From positions 1 to 64,000 of the forward strand of contig JAVJRN010000010.1 of NCBI GenBank assembly GCA_040218415.1: a stretch of 64,000 bases of DNA, read 5' to 3'. Below, in pieces: positions 7,203 through 16,033 of the stretch. The position numbers and the translations under genes are program-made. Under the pieces are notes generated by a model, which saw only the letters and a program-made list of their open reading frames with translations, made no database searches and was not told the DNA's origin. This DNA is from JAVJRN01 sp040218415 (lineage in GTDB: Bacteria; Bacteroidota; Bacteroidia; Cytophagales; Cyclobacteriaceae). How positions within the stretch are numbered: position 1 is the stretch's first letter; every line of letters starts with the position of its first letter.

Positions 7203-8573
7203 CTACTGTGTAAACTTAAGTAAAAACTCTGTTCCCTCGTTAACGACTGACTTTGCTGAAATATTTCCTTGGTGGTGTCTCATGATCTGTCGAGACAAGC
7301 TGAGGCCAATCCCTGAGCCGCTTTTTTTGGTCGTGAAGAATGGGATAAATACCTTTTTTATGGCTTCTTCTTCAATACCCGGTCCATTGTCGCGAACATA
7401 AATGAGCGCTCCACCATCTTTTCTGGCTTCTGCTTTTATGGATAGAATTTTTTCTTTTTCCGTTTCATCATTTTCTAATAAAGCTTCCGATGCATTTTTT
7501 ACTAGATTAATGACGACCTGCTCTATTTGTAACTCATCGATGTTGATGCAGAGCTTTTCGGGAATGTCTAAAACCGTTTGGATTCCTTTTTTTTCGATAT
7601 CCGGTTTCATTAACGCCAGTACATGATCCACGAGTTCTTTGATGCACACTTCCCTCAGGTTAGGGAGTGTAATCCGTGTCATGTTCCTAAAATCGCTGAC
7701 AAATTTGATTAAACTATCACTCCTACGGTGGATGGTGTGCAGCGCCAAATGAAAATCTTCCAGTTGATCGTTGGTAATGGCATTGACATCATGCTCGTTA
7801 TCAAGAAATTCTTTCATTTCTAGCTCAATAGTAGCCGCCAGCGAAGAGATGGGAGTCACCGAATTCATTATTTCATGGGTTAAAACCCGGATAAGGTTTT
7901 GCCAGGCTTCCATTTCCTTTTCTTCCAGTTCACTTTGGATGTTTTGAAGGGAAATTAATTTGAACTCTTTGCCTCGCATGCTTAGCTCAATCGCATAAAC
8001 AGCTACCTGGACTTCATCTTCATTTTTTCCAATTTTGATTAGGTCACGCCCGCCCGTTCTTAGCTCTTTAAGGGTGGTTACTAGTTTGTCATTCACGGCA
8101 TCTAGTTGCTTGATGTTTTTGAGGTGAAGAATTCCAAGCACTTTCTTGGCTGCCGAGTTGACGATTTGTACCTCCCCATTTTTTTCAAAAGTGATGATGC
8201 CAATACCTACATGTTGCACAATGGTTTTAAGGTATTGATACTGCGCTTCTTTTTCTGCCCTGATGTCACGAAACTTACGCATGACTGCATTGAATTCGCG
8301 GTATAAATGGTCGAGACTCGATCCTGTTGATTTTTCGGGATAGGTATGGCTAAAGTCATCCCATTGAATACTTTCCAAAAAATTAACGACTTCACGGTTT
8401 GATTTTTCTAACCAGTAGTAGAGGTAGTACCCTTGCAAGGCGATCAATCCAAAAATGATCATCTTGCTGAAAACGTATGATTCTGTATAAAATAGGTTGG
8501 TAAAAAGAAAAATCGTGATTCCCAAGAGGACTATTCTGCCAATAAGCTGGTAATGAAATCTTTTAAAGGCCAT
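7203..8573 (-). CDS. NtrY-like membrane sensor histidine kinase
   Basis: 456 residues. Two membrane helices at about 12-28 and 35-53 are joined by a loop of only a few residues, so no periplasmic sensor domain is present. A linker, a PAS domain (about 115-215), the phosphoacceptor H-box around His233 (LTHEIMNSVTPISSL) and the ATPase domain with N-box (VVINLVKNASEAL), G1 (VRDNGPGI) and G2 (GSGIGLSLS) follow. It should phosphorylate the adjacent sigma-54 activator. The start codon lies inside the end of the regulator gene (11-nt overlap), consistent with translational coupling. The signal is probably read in the membrane or by the cytoplasmic PAS domain. Confidence 0.93.
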   Translation of the reverse strand: MAFKRFHYQLIGRIVLLGITIFLFTNLFYTESYVFSKMIIFGLIALQGYYLYYWLEKSNREVVNFLESIQWDDFSHTYPEKSTGSSLDHLYREFNAVMRKFRDIRAEKEAQYQYLKTIVQHVGIGIITFEKNGEVQIVNSAAKKVLGILHLKNIKQLDAVNDKLVTTLKELRTGGRDLIKIGKNEDEVQVAVYAIELSMRGKEFKLISLQNIQSELEEKEMEAWQNLIRVLTHEIMNSVTPISSLAATIELEMKEFLDNEHDVNAITNDQLEDFHLALHTIHRRSDSLIKFVSDFRNMTRITLPNLREVCIKELVDHVLALMKPDIEKKGIQTVLDIPEKLCINIDELQIEQVVINLVKNASEALLENDETEKEKILSIKAEARKDGGALIYVRDNGPGIEEEAIKKVFIPFFTTKKSGSGIGLSLSRQIMRHHQGNISAKSVVNEGTEFLLKFTQ

Positions 8574-9954
8574 ATTTTTCCAGTCTTCGGTATAAGGATG
8601 CGCGCGTCAAACCTAATTCTTTGGCGGCCTTGGAAATATTTCCGCTGTGCTTATTTACCGCTTTTTCAATCACTGATTTTTCTATATTGTCTAGGTTGAA
8701 GTCATCGGCCAGCATGTTTTGACCACTGTCGGGTTTTTGTGCAAGAAAGAAAAAATCATCCGGACCCAACACATCCGTATCGCTCATGATGATGGCTCTT
8801 TCGATGGCGTGCTGAAGTTCTCGAATGTTGCCAGGCCAACTGTACTTTTGAAGTTTGGCGATGGTATTTGGCGCCACGGTTTTGATGTTTTTTCTGTACT
8901 TGGTATTGTACATTTTTATAAAATGGTCTGCCAGTAGGGGAATATCGTCCAGTCGTTCACGCAAAGAGGGTAGGTGAATTTCAACGGTATTGACTCGGTA
9001 GAGCAAATCTTGGCGAAAAGAGTTTTCACCGACCATCTCATAAATAGGCATATTGGTGGCGCACACCAACCTGATGTCTATTTGCATAGATTGGTTGGAG
9101 CCGATTCGGGTAACTTCTCTTTTTTGAAGTGCGGTGAGTAATTTACTCTGCAATGGCAAGCTGAGGTTTCCGATTTCATCTAAAAAAAGTGTGCCATTAT
9201 TGGCAATTTCAAATCTACCTGCTCGGTCTTCTTTAGCATCTGTAAAAGCGCCTTTCTTATGGCCGAAAAGCTCACTTTCAAAAAGTGTTTCTGTGATGGC
9301 TCCCATATCCACACCAATAAAAACATTGTCTTTTCTCAACGATTTTTGGTGAATCGCCCGTGCGATCAATTCTTTTCCTGTTCCGTTTTCGCCCAATACG
9401 AGAATATTCGCATCGGTTCCGGCAACTTTATCGATGATTTTGAAAATATCTCTTATTGGCTGACTTTCGCCAATAATATCTTTGAAAGCTTGGTTGCTAT
9501 CGGCTTGTAATTGCTTACTGGTTTGTTTTAACTGGTTGACCTCTTTGTAGGATTTTTTGAGTTTTGCTGCGCTTGACAAGGTGGCAATGAGTTTTTCATT
9601 TTGCCATGGTTTTAACACAAAATCTGTAGCCCCGGCTTTTAGCGCGCGTACGGCCATTTCCACATCGCCAAATGCCGTGATTAAAACGACAACCGCCTGT
9701 GGATCTTTATCTAAGATTTGTTCCAGCCAATAAAAACCCTCTTTACCACTCGTGATATCCTTGCTGAAATTCATGTCGAGGAGAATCAGGTCGTAGGAGT
9801 CGTTGTTTAGGAGGAAGGGGATTTTTTTTGGATTCTTTTCGATGAGTACTTCTTTGGCGTGCTTTTTCAACAACATTTTAGCTGCCAAAAGCACATCCTC
9901 GTCATCATCTATAATCAGTATTTTGCCTAGTTCTTTTTCCAATGTGTTGTTCAT
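8563..9954 (-). CDS. NtrC-family sigma-54-dependent response regulator
   Basis: 463 residues in three parts. The receiver domain carries the acidic patch IIDDDED and the predicted phosphorylation site Asp60 (DLILLDMNF), with a conserved K-P-W near 121. The AAA+ domain has Walker A GENGTGKE and Walker B GTLFLDEIGNL. The C-terminal Fis-type helix-turn-helix is SKAAKELGLTRASLYRRLEK. The sigma-54-contact loop reads GAFTDA rather than GAFTGA. The protein should oligomerise on phosphorylation and activate sigma-54 promoters. Its own upstream region has paired palindromes (10050-10098) and a TTGGCAT box, shared with the plus-strand export genes at 16076, which suggests the regulon. Confidence 0.95.
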   Translation of the reverse strand: MNNTLEKELGKILIIDDDEDVLLAAKMLLKKHAKEVLIEKNPKKIPFLLNNDSYDLILLDMNFSKDITSGKEGFYWLEQILDKDPQAVVVLITAFGDVEMAVRALKAGATDFVLKPWQNEKLIATLSSAAKLKKSYKEVNQLKQTSKQLQADSNQAFKDIIGESQPIRDIFKIIDKVAGTDANILVLGENGTGKELIARAIHQKSLRKDNVFIGVDMGAITETLFESELFGHKKGAFTDAKEDRAGRFEIANNGTLFLDEIGNLSLPLQSKLLTALQKREVTRIGSNQSMQIDIRLVCATNMPIYEMVGENSFRQDLLYRVNTVEIHLPSLRERLDDIPLLADHFIKMYNTKYRKNIKTVAPNTIAKLQKYSWPGNIRELQHAIERAIIMSDTDVLGPDDFFFLAQKPDSGQNMLADDFNLDNIEKSVIEKAVNKHSGNISKAAKELGLTRASLYRRLEKYGL

Positions 9955-9971
9955 TTTTTTAGATATAAAAA

Positions 9972-9988
9972 GTCAGAAATGATGCCAA
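9972..9988 (-). promoter_or_regulatory. possible sigma-54 promoter of the regulator/kinase operon
   Basis: On the minus strand, TTGGCAT (9988-9982) matches the -24 box. The -12 region reads CTGAC where TTGC is expected, so the second half is weak. The leader to the ATG at 9954 would be very short. The same TGTTGGCAT occurs in front of the gene at 16076, which is the main reason for listing it. Confidence 0.35.
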
Positions 9989-10049
9989 CATTCAAAAACA
10001 AGCTTTACTTGCTTTAGTGCATCATTTTACACAAGGAAGTTAATGTAGT

Positions 10050-10098
10050 TGTTCGAAATTGAACACGAAAACGATAAAAATATGTTCTTATTCGTACA
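10050..10098. promoter_or_regulatory. two activator-type palindromes upstream of the regulator gene
   Basis: TGTTCGAAATTGAACA (10050-10065; perfect arms TGTTC/GAACA) and TGTTCTTATTCGTACA (10083-10098) share the pattern TGTTC-N6-G[AT]ACA, with starts 33 bp (about three helical turns) apart. The first ends about 62 bp upstream of the -24-like box. The second overlaps the 3' end of the tolC-like gene. The same pattern occurs twice at 15933-15969. The positions fit upstream activating sites for the NtrC-like protein. Confidence 0.55.
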
Positions 10099-11539
10099 CT
10101 TTTTCGTAAGATAGATCAGGCAAGCCGATGACCTGAGGGAGTGAGGCTTTCATTTTTTCGTAGTTGGTTTTGGCTTTCAATGCCTTGAGTTTTGATTCAA
10201 TGTATTTGTCCTGTTGAATATTCAATTTGAATAAGTCGCTTTCGCCATTTTCGAGATCAAAAATCACTGCATTGAGTAGTGATTGATAGTTATCAGCCAT
10301 TTCTTGATATTGAATGGCCAACGTCTGGTTGGTTTTTAGCGAAGCATAAGTGGCTTTGATGTCCGCGTTGATCTCCTGTCGTGTTTGGAGTATGGAATAT
10401 TCGAGTGTTTCAACATAAAGCTTTGATTTTTGGAGTTTACCTCGCTCTTTCCTTAAAAAGATGGGGAAAGCAAAATCGAGCCCGAGCTTATAATTGTCAT
10501 TCCATTCGACTGCTCTTATTTCTGCATCCGGCGTTATGGGCGCATCAATCGTGGAATAGCTTAGGTTTAAGGTAGGTTTTAATTGCTCGCTGGCCCATTG
10601 CTGTTCGATTTCTTGCTGTCCTATTTTTGCTTCGAGTTTCGTAATCTCTGGGTGATTTTCCATTGCCCAGGTTTGTAGTTTGGCAATACTCGAATCAGAC
10701 GGCACAGTGCCAAAGGAATAACTGTCGGTCGGGAATACGTTGGCTTGCAATTCAAGCGGAAAAGCATTTTCGTCCCATAAGTGCACCGAAAGTGCAAGTC
10801 TGTTTTGCAGGATCTCCAGTTTTGCGGTTTCATATTCTACTAGTCGGCTCTGAAGTGTAATCTTGGCCTGAATAGTATCGATAGCCGCTACTTCACCGTA
10901 GGTATAGTCGAGCTTGGTTCTACGAAAAAGCTCTTCGGCGATGGTAATACTTTGTTCAATCAAAACATTTTGCTCATAGGCAAAATACCACTCCCAATAG
11001 GATTTGATCACGGTAATTAAGAGCTTGTTGGCTAGCTTGATCTGCTCAGCTTCTGCAAGATTTCCAAAAAAGCGTGATTGCTTGATTAAATTTCTACGCT
11101 CATCTATGAACAACCCTTGTCCCAAAGGGACGCTGATACCTGTACTTACTTGCCAATAATTAGTCGCTGACGATACGTAATCCTCGCCATCCACCTGCGT
11201 ACCTTGGGCTCGTCGCACTTCTATCTTAGGATCTATAGGAAACCAGGTAGGTACTTTCAGTGCAGAGTTAAAGACATCCCAATATTCTTCGCCTTTGAGC
11301 AGTTTTCGGTCGTAAGATGCTTCCAGTTTTGGATCAAGCTGACCTTTGGCAATCAACACTTCGGCACTAGCAAAGTCTTGCTGTAAATTGGCTTGTTGGA
11401 TCACTGGGTGATTTTTTTTAACAATTTCCAGCACTTGATCAAGCCTTAAATAAAGCTTAGTGGTGTCTGTTGTTACTTGGCCATTGGCCACAGTACTCCA
11501 CATTATTAAAAGAAAAATGAAAATTTTATGAAGGTTCAT
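10088..11539 (-). CDS. TolC-family outer-membrane efflux protein
   Basis: 483 residues with a signal peptide (MNLHKIFIFLLIMWSTVANG). Two related helical halves follow, rich in long heptad-like stretches, typical of the TolC trimer that forms the outer-membrane beta-barrel and periplasmic tunnel. It is the last gene of a TetR-ABC-HlyD-TolC operon: its ATG directly abuts the stop codon of the adaptor gene (TAGATG). It should provide the exit duct of that tripartite exporter. Confidence 0.88.
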   Translation of the reverse strand: MNLHKIFIFLLIMWSTVANGQVTTDTTKLYLRLDQVLEIVKKNHPVIQQANLQQDFASAEVLIAKGQLDPKLEASYDRKLLKGEEYWDVFNSALKVPTWFPIDPKIEVRRAQGTQVDGEDYVSSATNYWQVSTGISVPLGQGLFIDERRNLIKQSRFFGNLAEAEQIKLANKLLITVIKSYWEWYFAYEQNVLIEQSITIAEELFRRTKLDYTYGEVAAIDTIQAKITLQSRLVEYETAKLEILQNRLALSVHLWDENAFPLELQANVFPTDSYSFGTVPSDSSIAKLQTWAMENHPEITKLEAKIGQQEIEQQWASEQLKPTLNLSYSTIDAPITPDAEIRAVEWNDNYKLGLDFAFPIFLRKERGKLQKSKLYVETLEYSILQTRQEINADIKATYASLKTNQTLAIQYQEMADNYQSLLNAVIFDLENGESDLFKLNIQQDKYIESKLKALKAKTNYEKMKASLPQVIGLPDLSYEKVYE

Positions 11540-12889
11540 CTACTTATCGTTTTCCATCACTATCTCTCCGTCTTCATAAATGCTCGGAGGAAATCCATTG
11601 AGCTGACGCCATAGTTCGAACCAAATAGGAACATTGTTGAGCATGACCCAACCTTTGATGCCAGAGCCCATTCTTAACTGTTCTGGCCAGGGTTCGTCCT
11701 CTGGATCTGGTTTCACCAAAATTCTAAATTTCCCACCTTTGCTGTCCACTCGGTCAATTACCTCTACGACTCCTCCAAAAGTTCCAACGGAGACATTAGG
11801 GAAACCAGAGAATTGTAAAACAGGCCACCCATCAAATTGGATTCGGACTTTTCTTCCTACTGAAATAAATGGGATGTCCATTGCTTTGACATACATTTCT
11901 GAAGCTTTATCATCTGTATAAGGCATGATGGTGCAAATCGCCTCCCCTTCTTTGATGGTTTCGCCGATACCCGCCTTCATTGCTTTGACAATATAGCCTG
12001 TTTGTGGGGCCAATACCTGATACTGCTCATTTCTGATGGTCATATTGGTCAGCTCATTTTCCATTTTAGCCAAACTTCCTTTCGTATCGTAATAGTCTGA
12101 TATGGTAGCGTTAAGGTCAGATTGAGATTTGCTAATCTTGTCGCTGTATTCTGCTTGCGTACCGGCGATTTCCACCATCGCATTGATTAAAGACGCTTTG
12201 CTTTGCAGCCATTTGTTTTCACTGGCGACAAATTTGGCTCTACTCATCTGGTATTTATTCTCTATTTCTTGAAACTTGGTGAGCGGAATGTTACCTGCTT
12301 CATACCTGCTTTTATTTCTTTCAAAAATGTTTTCCGCATTTTGAAAGTTAATTTTTTCGGTCTCAAATCCTATGCTATCGCTTTCAAGCTTCAGTCTGCT
12401 TTGCTTCAATTTGTTTTTGACTTGTTGAAGTTTCACCACAAGAGCCTGCCTTAAGGCGACCACTTGGTTCTCTAATGCCTCTTTTTTCATTTGTTTGGCC
12501 TCAAGACTGGACTCCTTGGCCGATAATTGCTCTCGGATTCGGATGAGAAGGTTAGGATCAAAGTATTTTTCTTTTATCTCTGTTAGGCTTAGAATAGTAT
12601 CCCCTTTCTCGACCAGTTGGCCTTCCAAGACTTTCCAGTGCTCAATTCGCCCAGCAATAGCTGTTTCCACTGTTTGTGGTCTATTTTCCGGGCTCAACGC
12701 CGTTAAGGTTCCACTTCCATGGATGTTCTGCTGCCAAGGTAAAAATAAAGATAGTATGACAATTCCCGTCATTACTAAAAGGACTCGTGCCAAACTCCTT
12801 CCTAAACCAGGTGTTTTTAAGGTTTTAAGTGAATAGAGTTGATCTTCATTTAAGATGTTCTCTATCTTATCATTGGAAATGTTGAGCAT
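11540..12889 (-). CDS. HlyD-family membrane-fusion (adaptor) protein
   Basis: 449 residues. One membrane helix near residues 30-50 (VLLVMTGIVILSLFLPW) anchors it in the inner membrane. A lipoyl-like half-motif (IAGRIEHWKVLEGQLVEKGD), a long coiled coil (about 110-290) and the second lipoyl half (VLAPQTGYIVKAMKAGIGE) follow, then a beta-barrel region. This is the layout of adaptors joining an ABC exporter to TolC. The gene lies 1 nt after the ABC gene and directly before tolC, all on the minus strand. Confidence 0.9.
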   Translation of the reverse strand: MLNISNDKIENILNEDQLYSLKTLKTPGLGRSLARVLLVMTGIVILSLFLPWQQNIHGSGTLTALSPENRPQTVETAIAGRIEHWKVLEGQLVEKGDTILSLTEIKEKYFDPNLLIRIREQLSAKESSLEAKQMKKEALENQVVALRQALVVKLQQVKNKLKQSRLKLESDSIGFETEKINFQNAENIFERNKSRYEAGNIPLTKFQEIENKYQMSRAKFVASENKWLQSKASLINAMVEIAGTQAEYSDKISKSQSDLNATISDYYDTKGSLAKMENELTNMTIRNEQYQVLAPQTGYIVKAMKAGIGETIKEGEAICTIMPYTDDKASEMYVKAMDIPFISVGRKVRIQFDGWPVLQFSGFPNVSVGTFGGVVEVIDRVDSKGGKFRILVKPDPEDEPWPEQLRMGSGIKGWVMLNNVPIWFELWRQLNGFPPSIYEDGEIVMENDK

Positions 12890-12890
12890 C

Positions 12891-15071
12891 TTAATATATG
12901 TTTTTAACTATTGATTCATTTTTTATCACTTCTTCGAAGGGGCCATCTTCTATGATTTTACCGTCATCCATGTATATCACACGGTCGCATGAAGCCATGA
13001 TGAGTGGGTCATTGGATACCACAATCAAACTCCACCCATTTTCTTCATTTGTTACGGTCTGAATGAGTTTGAGTCTTTCTCCTTTTTGAAAATTATTAAA
13101 GAAATCATTTAAAATTAACAATTGAGGTGTTTTGGCTATGCATCGGGCCAAGATCATTTTATTAATAAAAGTGGTACTGAAACCTTTACCGCCGCTGAGT
13201 ATTTCGGTATCCAAACCATCAGGAAGACTATTGATCATGTCTGACAATCCGACCATTTCTATCGCGTTGATGGCTGTTTCAAGCTTTGAAAACGGTTTTC
13301 CTAGGAGTATGTTGTCCAAAATAGATCCTTCGAATAAATCTTCTTGAGACACGTTTTTGCCAATTTTGTCACGTAGATACGTTCTGTCCAGATCCTTCAA
13401 TGAATAGTTATTATAGGTGATAATACCTTTGTATTCCGTGTGAATTCCTGCGATGATGTTGGTTAGCGTTGTTTTTCCAGAACTACCGCCACCACTGATG
13501 CATATTCTTTCGCCGTTATTGATCGTTAAGTTAATGCCCTGCAAGGAAGGCGAGGAGTTGCCGGCATAGGTATAACTCAAGTTTTTAATTTTCACATTGA
13601 TCCCGTATCTCATTAGCTGCTGTGGTGGAATGTCTATTCCTCCACTTGACTCCAAAGGCAGATCGGTAACGTGTGATATTTTATCCACTGCGGTTAGCAT
13701 GTCGTAAACCGTATCAGTGTACATGATTATTTTTTCCACAGAAGCCAAAATCAAAATGATGATTACCTCAGAGGCGATGAATTGACCAAGGGTAATTTCA
13801 CGGGAGACAACCAGAATAGTACCAATAATGAGCAGGCCACCAGTAACCACCGCCTTGAATGCTAAGGTGTAGGCATATTGCGTGATAAGCACGCGGAAAT
13901 GGACACTTCTATTTTTTAAATAGTTGTTGACGTTGAAGTCTGTTTTTTTGATAGGCAAGGTCGTGTTTCCAGAAAGCTTAAACGAATAAAGCGTTCGCGC
14001 CATTTCTTCTAACCAATACACCACTTTGTATTTGTATTTCGATTCAATAATGGAAGACTTCATCCCTTGTGGCCCTGTGAAATAAAAGATGGCCAAAAGT
14101 GAGGACAAAAGAACAATACTAAAGAATACAAAAAATGGATGGTAGAAGGAGAGTAATACCAATCCAAAAAATATTTGAATTACCCCAGTGGATAAGTCGA
14201 TCAATAATTTTGGAAGCCCTTTTTGAAGTGTTAAAACATCGAAAAACCTGTTCATTAACTCGGGCATATGGAGTTTAAGTACCGATTCCATTTGAATTCT
14301 TGGCACTCGAAAAGCAAACTCGAAAGCTGCTTTGGTAAAGACTCTTCTTTGTAAATACTCTACAATGGTGATCTGAAAAACTTGTAGAATTCCTGTTCCA
14401 GCTACCCCTAAGATGACAAAACCAATCAGAATATAAACAGAACTAAAAACGACACCACCAGAAATGAGCTCTACTGCCGCTTGAATACCCAAGGGAAGAC
14501 TTAAGCTAAAAAGACCAATGAGCGCTGCGTAGACATAAACATAGAATATGTCTTTTTTATCGGCAGCAAGTAATCTTAAAAGCCTTTTTACGGGAGATAT
14601 TTTAGTGGCTTGCGTGCCATCTGCACTGTGCTCACTGACTAAACTTTCGTAATCAAAAACAGAAATAAAGATTACTTCCAGTTTATCTGTGCAAGCTAGA
14701 TCGAGCTGTTCAAGATCATCTGTTTTGTACCTTTCAACCCCAGTAGCGCTAATTTTGCTAATGTTAAAACGCTTTTTTTCTTTTTGAATGATGAAAGGAG
14801 CGAGTTCCTCATCCTTAGCAAAAACAATGATTGGAGCAGCCTGTATTTCGTTGCAAAATCTGAAAAACTTTTCTTTCGTCAGGTTTTTCTCTAGCATGAT
14901 CATTCCTGTATCATAACCCGCCTCTACGAAATCACGAAGAAACTCCATCAGTTCACCATCACTGTAAGGCCTGTCGAGTTTTTCCATAGCAGAGAGTGCC
15001 TCACTGCTTAAATCAAGCGTTAGAATCTCTGCTAATTCTTGTATTGCTTCGGTAATTTGCTTGTTAGTCAT
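12891..15071 (-). CDS. T1SS-type ABC exporter with degenerate ATPase domain
   Basis: 726 residues: an N-terminal domain of about 155 residues without the Cys/His of a C39 peptidase (perhaps a peptidase-like remnant), an ABC transmembrane domain (about 165-450, several hydrophobic helices), then a nucleotide-binding domain. Walker A is intact (GGGSSGKTT), the Q-loop is present (VSQEDLFEGS) and the signature starts LSGGK. However, Walker B reads LLILND where LLILDE is expected, the D-loop is NNFQ, and the H-loop His is replaced (IVVSND). ATP hydrolysis may be weak or depend on a partner. Type I secretion systems are the closest architecture; no RTX-like substrate gene is seen nearby. Confidence 0.87.
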   Translation of the reverse strand: MTNKQITEAIQELAEILTLDLSSEALSAMEKLDRPYSDGELMEFLRDFVEAGYDTGMIMLEKNLTKEKFFRFCNEIQAAPIIVFAKDEELAPFIIQKEKKRFNISKISATGVERYKTDDLEQLDLACTDKLEVIFISVFDYESLVSEHSADGTQATKISPVKRLLRLLAADKKDIFYVYVYAALIGLFSLSLPLGIQAAVELISGGVVFSSVYILIGFVILGVAGTGILQVFQITIVEYLQRRVFTKAAFEFAFRVPRIQMESVLKLHMPELMNRFFDVLTLQKGLPKLLIDLSTGVIQIFFGLVLLSFYHPFFVFFSIVLLSSLLAIFYFTGPQGMKSSIIESKYKYKVVYWLEEMARTLYSFKLSGNTTLPIKKTDFNVNNYLKNRSVHFRVLITQYAYTLAFKAVVTGGLLIIGTILVVSREITLGQFIASEVIIILILASVEKIIMYTDTVYDMLTAVDKISHVTDLPLESSGGIDIPPQQLMRYGINVKIKNLSYTYAGNSSPSLQGINLTINNGERICISGGGSSGKTTLTNIIAGIHTEYKGIITYNNYSLKDLDRTYLRDKIGKNVSQEDLFEGSILDNILLGKPFSKLETAINAIEMVGLSDMINSLPDGLDTEILSGGKGFSTTFINKMILARCIAKTPQLLILNDFFNNFQKGERLKLIQTVTNEENGWSLIVVSNDPLIMASCDRVIYMDDGKIIEDGPFEEVIKNESIVKNIY

Positions 15072-15742
15072 TATGAAATTGTCTTAAAAACTACGGTCGT
15101 AATGAATTTATGTAGCTTGTCAAAAGGGGAATTATCTTCACTTATTTCAGTAAGCGAAGGTAGATGATTCGCAAAAAAAACTTGCTGGTTGGCAGCCTCT
15201 AAAATCATATTGCTAAGCGCATTAGGGTAGTGAAAATCCGGATTCACTTTGGCGACTAAGTTACCAATAAGATTACATAGGGATTTATATCCTTTAAACA
15301 ATCCTTCTTTATTGTCTTCATCGACCTGTTTGGTGAAAAATGTTTTGTCTGATTCGGCTATGACAATTCTTTGCAAGGCGGCCTCATCCACATTAGGGAA
15401 AGTATCGTCATTCTTTTTTTCCTCACCTATTATTTTCAGTGCAATATCCAGTGCTTTTTTAGCATCTTCAATATTGTGCGTTTCAAACTGTATTCTATAT
15501 TCCAGCCATGCCCAGTACCAGGTCATAATGTAGACGAGCAATCTGTGTTTATTTTCAAAATACCGGTACACAGAAGCTTCTGTTGAGTCAATTTCGATAG
15601 ATAGTTTTTTGAAAGTAAATGATTCAAATCCAAGTTTGTCGATAAGCGTAATGCCTTTACTTACTATTCTTGATCCTAGGTCGGTTGATTGAGGATCTTT
15701 GGCATAAAGTTTTTGATTTAGTCGTAATTGTAATACAGTCAT
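15071..15742 (-). CDS. TetR/AcrR-family transcriptional regulator
   Basis: 223 residues. The N-terminal helix-turn-helix is around residues 25-70 (FESFTFKKLSIEIDSTEASV then YRYFENKHRLL), the standard TetR DNA-binding pattern. The C-terminal helical ligand/dimer domain has aromatic-rich stretches (MTWYWAWLEYR). It is the first gene of the exporter operon and overlaps the ABC gene by one base (TAATG). It probably represses the operon until a substrate or membrane signal binds. A 13-bp palindrome at 15769-15781 is a candidate operator. Confidence 0.9.
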   Translation of the reverse strand: MTVLQLRLNQKLYAKDPQSTDLGSRIVSKGITLIDKLGFESFTFKKLSIEIDSTEASVYRYFENKHRLLVYIMTWYWAWLEYRIQFETHNIEDAKKALDIALKIIGEEKKNDDTFPNVDEAALQRIVIAESDKTFFTKQVDEDNKEGLFKGYKSLCNLIGNLVAKVNPDFHYPNALSNMILEAANQQVFFANHLPSLTEISEDNSPFDKLHKFITTVVFKTIS

Positions 15743-15768
15743 AAATCGTTGCGAAAGTCATAAAAATA

Positions 15769-15781
15769 ATAGTATTACTAT
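15769..15781. promoter_or_regulatory. candidate TetR operator
   Basis: ATAGTATTACTAT is a perfect 13-bp palindrome 27 bp upstream of the tetR-like start codon. On the minus strand it directly follows a TTTG (15785-15782), as expected if it fills the spacer between the -33 and -7 boxes of a Bacteroidota promoter. That is a typical place for autorepression. The -7 box itself is not clear. Confidence 0.4.
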
Positions 15782-15880
15782 CAAACAGAATAGCTTGATA
15801 TTTGTTGCGCTATATCTTTTAATTTTCCTAGAATATGTTATTTTTGAAGTATTAGTCCTTTTATTTTGAGTTTTGACCTT

Positions 15881-15915
15881 TAGGTTCAGGTTAGTCCCCT
15901 GAACCTATTTTTTTT
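15881..15915 (+). terminator. rho-independent terminator in a divergent intergenic region
   Basis: A perfect 10-bp stem (TAGGTTCAGG at 15881-15890 with CCTGAACCTA at 15898-15907), a 7-nt loop and eight T residues (15908-15915) on the plus strand. No plus-strand gene ends here: the flanking genes diverge (minus-strand gene at 15742, plus-strand gene from 16076). It may end a short RNA or stop antisense transcripts coming from the left. A TATTTTTG box at 15840-15847 could be the -7 of such an RNA. Confidence 0.65.
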
Positions 15916-15932
15916 AGAGCACTCAAGAGTTA

Positions 15933-15969
15933 TGTCCGCATTCGTACACATATTGTTCTATTTTGTACA
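15933..15969. promoter_or_regulatory. two activator-type sites upstream of the plus-strand export genes
   Basis: TGTCCGCATTCGTACA (15933-15948) and TGTTCTATTTTGTACA (15954-15969) fit TGTYC-N6-GTACA. Their starts are 21 bp (two helical turns) apart, and the second ends 64 bp upstream of a TTGGCAT box. The same motif pair stands in front of the NtrC-like gene. They are candidate upstream activating sites; the divergent minus-strand operon could also be affected. Confidence 0.55.
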
Positions 15970-16033
15970 GCTACTCACCATGTAACATCTTTATAATTTC
16001 AGTAAAGTGCTTTTTGTCAGGTATTTATGAGTG

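Noticed and set aside
12891..15071. Bacteriocin exporter with a C39 peptidase
   Set aside because: The N-terminal domain lacks the catalytic Cys and the His/Asp pattern, and no double-glycine leader peptide gene was seen nearby.
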